Below, one piece after another: positions 33,628-45,600 of a stretch of DNA of 64,000 nt (its first letter is position 1; each line of letters opens with the position of its first letter). Location of the stretch: contig CM035808.1 in assembly GCA_020466095.1 (NCBI GenBank), forward strand, positions 44,737,793 through 44,801,792, given 5' to 3'. The DNA comes from Chlorops oryzae. Its lineage: Eukaryota; Arthropoda; Insecta; Diptera; Chloropidae. The notes beneath the pieces were generated by a model that was not told the DNA's origin, ran no database searches, and saw only the letters and a program-made list of their open reading frames with translations. A program made the position numbers and the translations under genes.

Positions 33628-35132
33628 CGTGTTCGAAATAATAAGAACAAACATTATAAGATTGCAAACAGGCTCATAAGACTTTCCAAATGACTTTTAA
33701 AAATATTTCTTTATTTCTTATAAACAGTCTCAGATATTGGGCTCATAAAAATGAAGGCTACGACAGTCTGGAAGGTCTGAACTTTTTTTAGGAGCAACGT
33801 TACCGCTTGAAGTAAAAAAATGCCTGTTCGAAAAAATAAGAACAATGGAGGAAAAATGAGCTTTGTTTGAATTGTATGTTTTAGAAATGGTAACAAGTTA
33901 CCTCACATTTTAATATGGAGTGTCCCCCATCATTTCCAATTACTTCGGTGCATCTGGAGCTCATTGACCCTTTAAGGGTTGCGGCATCTTGCAGACGAGA
34001 TATTTTTTGCAGTTTTCTTCCCTGTTTGCCATTATTCTTTGGAAGTTTTAAACCTTATATACCTAACCCCTTTTTTAACATCCATCCAAATATGTTATTT
34101 TCGGTAAAAAAAAAATAACCGGTGATATCGCCGGTCATTTCAAAACGTTTATTGTTTGATCGAAGGCAACCTTTTGCTTTCTTTAAAGTGTGTTTTGGGT
34201 CATTGTCTTGTTGAAAAAGCCATTTTGTCTTCAAAATTTGGAAGGACAAAAGCTCCAAGGACATTTTGAACATAATAGTTGGCGTTCATATTGCGCAGGA
34301 TATTAGCAATCGGTCGAATTTCATTCCGTGAAAAACATCCCAAAAACATAAATTTTCGGCCTCCGTAATTCACTGTCTCGGCAGTGAACTTTGCCTTGAA
34401 TTCTTGCTTCTGTTGATGTCTACCGTATTGCTTTTCCTTACCGTGATTAAGCTGCACAACCTCAGTCTCATCAGTTAACAATATGTTACGCCAAACTGTG
34501 TCGGGTTCCTAAACAAAAATTCGATTCTGCTTTTCAAATTTCGTGAGTGTATCACAGGTAATTTTCTTGGAGTATGTGCTTTAAGGTTAGCTAAGGTAAA
34601 ACATTACCTTATAGTGGAAGTAGCTATGGGTAGTTCTAGTTCGTGTTCGATCTATGTAGTGGTAATAATGGGGTTCTGCGTGAAAGTTCTCCTGATCAAT
34701 TTGTCTTAGGTTTCAGTGTTTTTCTTTTGTCTACCACGATTTTCGACCTGTGCTGAAAGTTGTTGTCGTTTATCATCCCATTAGAAATGACGAGAGTCTC
34801 CCTAAAAAAATCAAAAGTTTTCCGTTTATCGAGCAGTTTTTTTTAATGAATTTTCTAAGCTCAGGTCTACAATTTTTGTTTCATCTCATTGTTCAGTTAA
34901 GATCACAAATATTTTATAACAATAGCAACTAAAAACTATGCCAACTGCGCTTCTAAGGAATTGCCAATATTCACTGCTTGTTTTCAAAACCAAATCTTTG
35001 CAATTTTGGAGTTGTTCTTATTTTTTCGAACAGGCATTTTTTGACTTCAAGCGCCAAAGTTGCTCCTCAAAAAATTCAGACCTTCCAGACTGTCGTAGCC
35101 TTCATTTTTATGAGCCCAATATCTGAGACTGC
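33628..35132 (-). mobile_element. Decayed Tc1-like transposon with long inverted repeats
   Basis: The left end starts CAGTCGTGTTCGAAATAATA after TA. Inverted segments at 33726-33850 and 35010-35132 share CTCAGATATTGGGCTCAT and TGTTCGAAAAAATAAGAA. The minus strand between them encodes transposase fragments. The right end stops at GAGACTG, so it is probably truncated. Confidence 0.75.
34055..34481 (-). pseudogene. Tc1-like transposase fragments
   Basis: Two overlapping minus-strand frames carry pieces of a DDE transposase. One has LTDETEVVQLNHGKEKQYGR and MFLGCFS; the next has WLFQQDNDPKHTLKKAKG, the typical second catalytic-Asp region of Tc1 enzymes. The shift between frames and missing ends show that it is dead. 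Confidence 0.75.
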
Positions 35133-35446
35133 ACCGAGAGAAAAAGGTAGTTATATTAACTGAAAAAGCAGGTTAAAATAACCGAGTTCACCGTTAATTC
35201 TTAGCTTATGTGTAGTAGCGGTCGATTCAACAGTACAAACACAGTCAATAGGGATATAACTACCTGATGGTTGATATAACGCTCTCGCGGTTAAATCAAC
35301 TGTCACCAGCGACTGGGAAAAAAAAATTTATTTTTTGCTTTGACTTTTTTTTACCTTCTTTTATTAATATTTTTTTTTTAATTAAATTATTATATTCTTT
35401 CTTTATTTATTTGTTTCTTTTTAAATCTTTTTCTCTTTCATCTCTT

Positions 35447-35532
35447 TAAATTTTCTCGCCTCGGCCGAGCCTTGAACCGCAGACCACCACTTCGCTGGGC
35501 GAACGTCTTAACCATTACGCTAAACGAACGAA
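35447..35532 (-). repeat. tRNA-like SINE head
   Basis: On the minus strand TAGCGTAATGGTTAAG (A box) and GCGGTTCAAGGCTC (B box) are well spaced for a tRNA-derived promoter. No closed acceptor stem is visible, and an AT-rich body follows. It lies just beyond the truncated end of the Tc1-like element. Confidence 0.5.
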
Positions 35533-37944
35533 TTTAATTTGTTGGTCAAAACGCTCACTTGAGCTTATGGTTGCAAAATTTTTTGCTTGAAAATGAACCA
35601 TTAAAAAACCATCTTCCTGAAAAAGTAACGTTTTTGTCGCGTCCGTATAGATCTGATTGCTTCCCGGATCTGCATAGATAGATATCATATTGATAAAAAT
35701 TAAAGTCCGCGTGAGCAACGAAAGTACTATTCACGCATTCTTGAATTCGGGACTTCAAATATATATATATCGCTCATTTACTTCAAGAATGTCATATTCG
35801 AAAAAACACGATTTTTGAGTTAATGATAAAAGGAAATATTCGGTGTATCATGCCTCACATTGTGTAGAAATTTCGTATCAATACCAGCGATACCACTCCA
35901 ATATTTTTTCCTGTACCAAAATGCTAATCAGAGTATCAAAATTCAATTTTAAAGAATGCAAAAATGCATAATCTATTTGCAGAAATAGTTTTTTTTTTCT
36001 CTATTTTTATTTAATAACCTATGTATTTTAATGGAAAAGTTCAAGGAATGGTAACAAAAATGATGAAATAAATATGCCTGATGATGAACTCGTTCAACTC
36101 GCTGGGTTCGAAATCGATCGAAAAATTCGTTTTCGATTGCCAAAAATTTACATTTTCTTAATAGAAATGCGTGGACTCTAAGCCTGAACAAATATTAAAA
36201 AATAATTAAAATTAAAATATAAGTACAAAGGGTCGAATAAAAAAAAAAAAACACAAAAAAAAACTGCAAGAAAAAAATTCACTTTTTTATAGGCACAAAA
36301 TATCTTGCTATAACCTTTAGTTCGTTATAGACCAAAATGTTAATTTTTGAAACTTCAAACTTAACATATTTCTAATGGAAGTATTTATTTAATTTAGTGA
36401 AGATAACTTTCTTCGGCAAACATTTCCTTTCATCTTCTAATCGATTTTTAAGGTCCCTACTTTTTCCCAAAAGGAATTAATATCCATAAACCAATACTAG
36501 CAACCAGAAGCGAATGGAAAAAATAATATGTGAGAAGGTGTAAAAAAAGTATCAAAATCCAAAGAATCGCAGAACCAACGTACTATTCCGTTTTCAACGT
36601 ACCAGTTTTGGTACGAAAGTACCAATTTTGGCATCACTGATCAATACTTAGTATACTGTCTTTATGGGAAGATAATAAAAGTTGAAAACTTTAAACGCGT
36701 TTTTCTCAAAATTAATTTTTTTTGAGATATGACATTTTTGAATTAATTGAGCGATTTGTATATATGGATTCGTATGCGGTTAAAAAATATGAAAGAATCT
36801 TAAGCAAACAGACTACTTCATGCGAACTCTTTTGTGATTGTTTGCTTCTTTGATTGTTTGCTTGTATATTTGTTTTTTTTTTTTTCACAAAACAAAAAAC
36901 CACACAAAAACATAACGCTTCTCTTTTAAAAAAAACTTTGAATATTAATAAACAGCAAAAAATGTTTATCGTTGACCAAAGGTCAAAATATTTTTTGTGT
37001 TAATTGCTCATAATATATGTATGTACATAAGTATGCCACTAAAAAGTTTGAAGCATTCTCTTTTTTTGTTTTGATCGGTCATTCTCATCATTGGTTTTGG
37101 TCACTTTTGTATTTTGTTTTGAAATTTCTTTTGTTTTTCTAATAGATACTCTCTCTCTCTCTTTTTTTATCTCATTGGATCGTCGTGCTTATTGCGTGTT
37201 GATGCTCGCGCACAAAAGAAAACACTACGTCACGAACGCGCGCAAGAAATGTTTTCGAAAATAAATAACAAAAAATGCGTATCAGTTTGTCAAAGATTTC
37301 TGAGAAAACAGTAGCTCACGCAAACGGAGCAAAGTGATAGTATCGCGCCACAAAAAATAAAAAAACAAAGAATTATTTTAAAAATCTTTCAAAAAGCTTA
37401 AAGGAACAACGAGGCTCTTTCTTCGTGAGTAAAATAATAAATCGTCTCAGAATTCCTTGAGAATGGTCTAATATTGTTTTTATGTACCGGAAGCCCCACA
37501 CTCAGACGGTCTAATAAAAATCGCTACCTGAATGATTCATTTGAATACATAACAACCGAAGTGATTTCGGCGAACTAATGGGATCCTCTCTGGAGCGGCT
37601 TGGTGCTTGGGATGACACTGTTTGTTTTATGGGAATATCATCATCAGTCGCACAGGCTCTTTTCGCAGTATTTCTCATAATGGTATTTGTGTTCGCAATA
37701 GTGAATCCTACAGTTTAATGGCTATTTCAAATGGAGATTGTGTTCAAAGAAGCTTTTCGACAGAATTTTAGTTCCACTTGTGGACTTTTGAGAAATAAAC
37801 AAGTCGAATAGTGACCCAATTCCAGTAATTAATTCCTTAGAAATCTTTATCAAAATCGAAAAATTCTTTCAACGATTAGGATATTTTAAATAATTGGTTT
37901 TATTAAGGCTTCAAAAATTGTAATTATTTATAGTTTTTCATAAC

Positions 37945-38170
37945 CTAGGTTGGGTTAGGTTAGGTTAGGATAGTGTTACTGCCATCAAAAGTGACACACT
38001 TTGGCCTCACATGAGTCCGTTGTGATAACACGAATAATGGGAAAACAAAGAAAACAGAAACAGAAAAACGACACAAACATCCACGACCTGAGCTGGGAGT
38101 TGAACCTATAGAATCTCGCTTCGTATGTTAGCATCTCAACGAACTACGGCACATAGGCCGACGAAATAAT
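37945..38170 (-). mobile_element. tRNA-derived SINE, copy 2
   Basis: Minus-strand copy of the family at 23195: B-box-like GGTTCAACTCCCAGCT, the GTTTCTGTTTTC middle, TGTTATCACAACGG, AGTGTGTCAC and a CCTAACCTAACC tail. Confidence 0.75.
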
Positions 38171-38654
38171 CTATGTTTCCGCTTATTTTTTTTTTTTTTG
38201 TCAGAAACCATATATAGTAACGTATGCGGTAAAGGGTAAATTATCTTATTTAAAAACTCATTCGTTTAAGCTTCATGTTTTTTTCCAGAAAAAAAAATTT
38301 TTATGACCCTTGTTGGGCGCTGAATTTTGTCTTTATTACAACGCTTGCCCATTACTTCGCATTTCTCTTTGAAATCCAAGCCAAAATCAACAACGTGCAA
38401 TGAAAATGATATGAGTAATTCATATGAACTTAATTAAAATACGTGTAATGTGATTTCTGCATGCTTAATGCATGTAAATACAGCGTTTTTTTTTTTTTTT
38501 TTTGTTCATAATGAAATGAAACTCTCATTTGCCATTACTCGGTACGCTGTCGCAGCGGAATTTTTGAAAACAAAAAACATTTTTTGACTCTGGTCTTTGA
38601 TAATAATGAGTGAATGCACCGTTGTGACCACATTTAATCGCACATTTAATGTAC

Positions 38655-38765
38655 ATAGTATTTCCTGCAAATATTCAACACATGCAAACGTATTGAACCA
38701 AATTTATTCAACCGCGGACTCAATTGTAACTTCTTCCATACGTTTTCATTTGTTGAATGCTTACA
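38655..38765. mobile_element. Partial copy of the CAAATATTCAAC hairpin family
   Basis: CAAATATTCAACACATGCAA recurs, inverted, as CATTTGTTGAATGC after TACGTTTT. Fuller copies lie at 52851 and 54342. Confidence 0.5.
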
Positions 38766-38822
38766 GGAATTTCGGCGGTATTGGAAACGAGGCATTAAGT
38801 GTTAATCCGAAAATGTTTTCTA

Positions 38823-38965
38823 ATATTTGGTTGGTTGGTTGGTTAGTGTGGCTGCTACCAAGGATGACACTTAGGCCTATAATATGGGACCGAAACAGAA
38901 AAAACGACACAACTAACATCCACGTCCGAGTTGAAAGTTGAACCTCTTGCCACAGAGGCCGACTG
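38823..38965 (-). mobile_element. tRNA-derived SINE, copy 3 (diverged)
   Basis: It has the same order as the other copies: GTTGAAC B-box-like end, CGTTTTTTCTGTTTC, CCTAAGTGTCATCC, GCAGCCACAC and an AACCAACCAACC tail. The middle is shortened. Confidence 0.6.
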
Positions 38966-39627
38966 TCTAATAGTTGAATAAGTAGTTTTACCCCCCACAG
39001 ATCTGGCAACTCGAAAATTGAACCAATCTTCAAAATAATCGGGAAATCCCATTTATCAATTTCATATCAAGACACTTATCAACTAATTTAAGCAAACTTA
39101 CACTCTTTCTCTTTAAAATACAATCAAAGGAAAGTGTAGTAATCAACTTTTGTTTTTCCCCTCTCGTACTTACAGCCATAAGCCGAACGAAACAAGCTGA
39201 AGCTGAAGAGACAGAAATCGCAACAAGAAAATTGTCATCGTAGAACACACACTCTGCAGGGCAATTAATTGTAAATATATCGTTTCCCATACGAACGCGC
39301 ACGCATTGAGATCGTTGCACTCCCAGACAGCTTGTCTGCAGTCTGACACACATACAGGAAGGAGGAGGAGAACGGGCAGCAACAGAATATTACAGAGCCA
39401 AGAAATTTCATCATTTTGTGAAACAAGCTGCATAAATTCGCATATTTCGACTTCATCTCATCGCTTGCAAGCATTCAGAATCTGTAGCGTGTCATCTTTT
39501 TCACTCTCTAGGAGTAGTTTTACTACACACTCCGAAAGGGAGCTTTGAAAAAGATCAACGACGTCAATAGAGGAAGATAGAAAACAATATCGCCAACATT
39601 ACACCGAATCGCTGAAGCAGCACAACA

Positions 39628-42600
39628 ATGTCAGCCGAGACAGGTCGTGGCTCGACTGGTTCTCGTGGTATTGTGGCTGCAACTGTGCCACCACAAGTGG
39701 TTAGCGATCGTTCGATTTTGGATTCGGCCATAGGATTTATTAACGATGTAACGCTAACGAATCAACCGCATACTGATCCCAAGGATACCATAACATGGGC
39801 ACGTTTTGAGACTTCGGCTGATATCAGTGATCCAAGTTGCGGTGAAGATTGGGAACTGGAGGGTAATGTCGCTCCACCGTTGCTACTCATATTGGGCTAT
39901 GGTTTGGGTGTTCAAGTCTGGGCAATACCAGCCAATGGAGAAGCTGTTGAAGTACTCTCTTGGCGTCATGGTATCGTTTCGGCACTTCGAATACTACCGA
40001 CACCAACACCATGCTCTCAATCCATCGAAACGCACGGACGTGCCGCGGACGATATGGTCGATGTTTATGCAGAGAAGCGTCCATTGATTGCTATTGTCGA
40101 TGGCAGCACTTCGGCAGGATCGCAGCCACAGTTTTGTGCTGTGAATTTCGTTTCCCTAAAGACTGGTATACAATTTAAAACGATCAAGTTCAAAAATCCT
40201 GTCCTGGATATACTGGCAAATCGTTCATCCATTGTGATAACGCTTCACGAAAGAATCGCTGTCTTCGATGCGCGTACACTCGAAGATCGTTTAACCATTT
40301 CAACGTGTTATCTCAGTCCGGGGTATGTCCTTAACACGATTCTCATTTAGAAACAAAAAAAAAAAAAAAAACTCCAACTTTCGTTTCAGCATTAATCCAA
40401 ATCCTGTTGCGCTCGGTCAACGTTGGATGGCGTACGCTGAGCATAAATTGTTGCACTCCAAACGTAGCGGCGGCGGCTGTGATGGTGAGGGCGTAGCTAG
40501 TTACACTGCTACTGTCCTAAATGCTGCAAAATCCCTGGGAAAAGGACTACGTGAGCTGGGTGAACAAGTTGCTGCCGGCTTAACAGGCACCACAGGAAGC
40601 ATTAGCAACTCGAAGAGCAATAGCTTCGATTCACAGTGCGGCATTGAAACCAAGCAGCCAGGTGTCATAACAATTTTAGATGTTAAGGTCGGTAGACCAA
40701 TTGATGATATTAAATCCTTCTCTTTTCGAATTGTAGCCAATCACATTTGTGCACTTTCAGAATTCCATTAAAGATTATAGTCCAATAACTGGCACACCGA
40801 TGAGCACGCACATCGGTACCGATCCAATTGTAGCACATTTTATCGCTCATACGGAAGCCGTTGTGGCTATGGACTTTGATAACTCCGGCATGTTACTGGT
40901 TACAGCCGATAGACGAGGTCATGATTTCCATATATTCCGCATACAACCGCACCCCGTTGGACCAAGTTTAGCGGCCGTTCACCATTTGTATGTTTTGCAT
41001 CGCGGCGACACTAGCGCCAAGGTCCAGAATATTGCCTTTTCCCTAGACTCGCGTTGGATCGCTGTGTCGACATTGCGTGGCACAACCCATGTCTTTCCAA
41101 TAACTCCATATGGTGGACCCATGGGTGTTCGAACGCACACCTCACTGCATGTGGTGAATAAGTTATCGCGCTTTCATCGTTCAGCAGGTCTCAGTGCAGA
41201 GGGACGTTCCAATTCACCGATTTCGCACTCAGAGAGCACAACGTTCACACAACCACTGCAGCCATATCATAATCCGACATTGCCGCCATTTCCACGTCCC
41301 ACAGTTGTATTGCCATTGACACAGTTACGGCAACCGTTTACACTTGGCTCCCCGCCAGTTTCAGCTGGCTTGTCGATGGGTGTGGGTGGCAGTGGGTCTG
41401 GAAAATCATCGAGTAGCGGCTCATCGCAGCGTCAACGTCTATCGTCGCTATCCGATGATAATGGTAAGCCCTTGAGTGTATGCGCGATATTCGCGAAATC
41501 ACGCTCGTGGCTATTAGAGCCGCCAAATGTAACGCGCGAGGCGCCACATCGGATTCAACGCAAAGCGGTGGATTCGCTTTTTGTAATGGCTGGGCATGGT
41601 GCACTCATACAATACGATTTGGATACTAAACTTGCCTCAAGTATGATCGATGAGGAAGATTGATTAGAATTTGTTCTTCATATTCACATTAATATTTGTT
41701 TTTTGCAGATGTTGCCAAAGAGAAGATTTGTGATGATACTCCAATCGAACTGGAGGTTGAAGCTAAGGCCCAATGGAATTTGGGTAGACGTAAGGAGGGA
41801 TCTCATGAAATAATGCCACCACTTTCTGCAGATAATTGGCTTGTTCGAGACCGTAGTTCGTGCATGTTAACCGACAGCACACGTCACTACGATGACATTG
41901 ATGAGCGCGCTGAAAGCTGGCTTTCACAGGTCGAAATTATAACGCACGCCGGACCACATCGACGCTTATGGATGGGACCGCAATTCGTCTTTAAGACGTA
42001 CAACGCTCCCAGCGGGTAAATGCTTTATTTTTCTTCTACTGCAATCGTCTTGAACATTCTCAAAAGCTTCTTTGTTTACAGTTCAAATTTAAATCTCGTC
42101 GATGCGGAAGCGATAGAGATAGGCGTTTCCAAAGCAACAACCGCAGCAGCTTTAGCACGCGCTGAACGTTCAAGTCCATTAAACATAACTGGTCGCGCAG
42201 CTGTTCCAGTGCTCATCGAATCGGGTTCGTATAGTAAGTTTTTTTTTTGTACTGAATAAATAAATGGAAAATGATTTATCCGTTTAACAATTACCCTTGC
42301 AGGCAGCATCGAGCAAAGTCCAAAGCTCATGGATCGCTTTCGGCACGATAATTTGGATTCGGACTTTTCAATTTCGCAAGGAGATACTCGTTTGAAAGAG
42401 GACTTAGCCGATGCAATGCGTGAATCACCGTCGGTTTCTTCCGCACACAAAGACACTGGTGAGTGGGAATTTATTTTATTTATTTATATAAAACTATATT
42501 CGTTTTGTATAGCGAAAAGAGTAGGTTTAATTTACAATTTCGTTTCAGTGTACTTTGATTTTTGCTATGTCTTTTCTTGGTTCGTTTCCTTTTTAATTTT

Positions 42601-45600
42601 TATGGAAATTTTGTTTAAAATAATTTTCTTGAAAGAGTGGAATATTAGTTTATAAAGGCACTGAAACTCATAACGCTCTAAGAGGCTCAATTAAATAACA
42701 GAATTCCACATAGAGAAGCTTGCAAATCTTAAATTAGGGTATTTCATAAAATGCCTAAACACTTGTGAGGATGAAAGGATGAAAATAGAAACCGAAGAAT
42801 AGCAACCTAATAAAAATATACAACTGCTCAAAGCATCGAAACCTTTTCAATGAAAATCCTCTATTGAACTGGAATTATTTCTGTAATCTCGACAGGGCTT
42901 TTATACGAGGAATGTTGCGTTATCCGATTATTTGGAGCAATTCGCTTTTCGTTTATTAATATTGAAAGATAAAGCCAATATAAAAGACATTTGACTTGAC
43001 ACCAACTGAATTCAATTCAGAAAATTTATGCTCATAATCTTCGAAGTTCCTAAGCCGAGTTGGAGACTACGACTCTGAAGGTTAAAGGTTAGGGCCCATT
43101 TGTTACTGTTCCTGTTTAAGTTAATCGTCAACGATATTCTTTTAAATTGTCAAAATTTTCATAAAAAATTTTTATTTTCCGCAACGCAAAATTTTATCGA
43201 CACAGTAGCAAATGGGCCTAAATAAAGTAGAGGACAGAACAGCAGCAATCGGGCCTTAGAATCTTTTCCAAAAAATATTCATTTACATAAGGCCTATTCA
43301 CGAGACCTCGGTATCGTTGCAAAAGTGTACAAATTTTGTTAAGCTTCCAACAACAACTTGTATTGAAAAATGTTCCACTTTTGCCACGATACCGAGGTCT
43401 CGTGAATAGGCCTATAGTCAAAAACTCGCCAATTGTAATACTGCCTTTTACACATATTCTATTCTTGAGAAATATTCAATAGAAAATGTAAATTTTTCGT
43501 ACTTAATACTCCAATGAAAAAATTAGCATTTGAAGAGTACAGACGACTGTCTTGTTTGTTCATTTATTAGCCATAAAATTCAAATTAAGACTCATTTATA
43601 TTTTATGATACATATCTCAATTGAGCTTGAAGAGTTTTATTGATTGTCTGAGCACTTACGTGGAACTGGAAATTGTTATATTCTAAATTTTCCATCTAAG
43701 TCATATAAATTCTTATGTCATTTAGGAGAATGTTTTAAAAGCAGTTTATTAACCAAAAAGCGTAAACGGGACTGAAGAGACAGTGTCAATCGTAATTTAA
43801 CTAAGTATGATAGTGGTCTTTATGGTAATAAATTCAGTTTTCTAATTTCAGACTATTTTGATTCAGTATTTTCAAATTTGAGTAAAAGAAAAGTTGTGCA
43901 CAAATATGATAGCGTTTTCACATCGAATATGGGAGCATTTTCTGAAAAGGCTACGTTTTTGTAGCGTCCGTATTCATACAATTGCCTTTCTAATCTGTAA
44001 GAAAATTTTTATTAGCTGCACGAAAGCAATTTTCACCGAATTCTTCAATTCGAGACTTAAAATTGCTCATTCAAGTGTCGCGTCGTGTGGAAATGCGATA
44101 ACTTCTTTAAGAAAAATGGATAAGAAGACGAGTGTTTTAATTAATTAGGTGTCAATCTGATATATATTGATTGGACTCAATAACTCTTTATGAGTTTAAG
44201 TTGAGTTAGAATTCAAAAATATGCTGTCGTTGACTTGATTTAATTTCCTTCGAACCTCTGAAAACGCCTTTCTTTTTACTTTTCTTATAAGTATAATAAA
44301 AAGCAAATAAAATGAAATGTAAATAATTTGAGAACCATAAAACTACTGCTTTATAAAGTAGTAAGTAATAAAGATAATTATTTTTCATTTCTTACTTCTT
44401 TTAACTCGGTCTTCTGATCTGTTATAATTTTACCTATGCTAAATAATATTTCACCTCACCGGAGGCGGGAAAATTCACTAACTACACAAACATTCCACTT
44501 AACGATAATAAACTTATTGTATTCTTTCCGACTATATTTGATTTTTATTTCTTAATATTTATTCAAAGCTGCCTACCATTAGGTTCACATGACTAATATA
44601 ATGGAATATTATAGATAAAATAGAACATATCAAAACATAAGATGTATATATATGTACAATTCTGTATAGCCACCATCGTGTCATATGCATAGAACAATTA
44701 TAAAATCTACTTTATTATATATAGCAGCATAATTAAGTCTAACCATTGCTTTAATAATTGCTTACTGCCCTCGTTCACTTCCCATCTCTATTAATCAAAC
44801 CGAAAAAAAAAAGAAAAATCACTATCAAACCCATCAACCTGTCCTAGTCTCCTATCCTTTCCAATAATATCTCTAACCCATTTAATATTTCAGTGATTTC
44901 ATCAAATTTCTTCTTCTTAAGGATATCGCTGTAACTTCTTTTTGAGCACTTTCATGCAACGCATTTCAATCTGTAAAATGCACTCCTTTTATCTTTTATC
45001 TATCGCGATTTCTTTCTGGGCGCTTTCAACTCTATGTGTAGTTACGAAGACATCAACATTCGAAAATAATAATATGAATCTCATGAAATTGATAAAATTT
45101 CATTCTTAACGAGAGTACTTTATTTAGTAAGGACTTCTCTCATAACATAAAGCTTTATTCTAATCAACTAAAAGAGAGCGAAAAAGATAAGAGAAAAAGT
45201 CAAGATTGTGAGAAGAGAAACAAATAAGAAAATTTTTTTGGAAAAGCCAAAAGAGATTTATTAATAACTTATTTAAGAATCGATTTTTTTATTTCTATTT
45301 TTTTTTTCAAATTTTATTTTCAAAGAGATTATTTTGTTTGAGTTTTTGTGGAGCTTGTTGGATTGGGGTTCCTTGAATTGGGCAACTTTTCTGACAAGAA
45401 ATTAGTTTCATAAAAATAATATTTTATTTCAAAGTGTTCCATATAAGCTTGATAAGGATAAGCAACAGCCTGAAAAAAGGTACTTTTTATTCCTCCAATT
45501 TTACATTCGAGAACTCCTAAATGTTTATGAAACATGTTGCTGAATCTCATGTCTCTTAGAGAATTGCGATTGACTTGACTTGGTACTTATCGTACTAAAA

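Larger units (their letters stand above)
27243..39627. other. Gene-poor region before the BCAS3 homologue
   Basis: No coding gene is supported. It holds inverted-repeat elements (28809-29533, 29677-30461, 31913-32021, 33214-33597), tRNA-like SINE pieces (30786, 31135, 35447), a Tc1-like relic (33628-35132) and SINEs (37945, 38823). A CT-rich stretch near 37,150-37,430 ends in a good donor (CTTC|GTGAGT), and an acceptor lies near 39,175 (TACTTACAG). They may bound a 5' UTR intron of the BCAS3 gene; this is a guess from splice signals only. Confidence 0.5.

Noticed and set aside
35447..35532. Possible tRNA gene
   Set aside because: A and B boxes are present but no paired acceptor stem or anticodon arm can be drawn; read as a SINE head.
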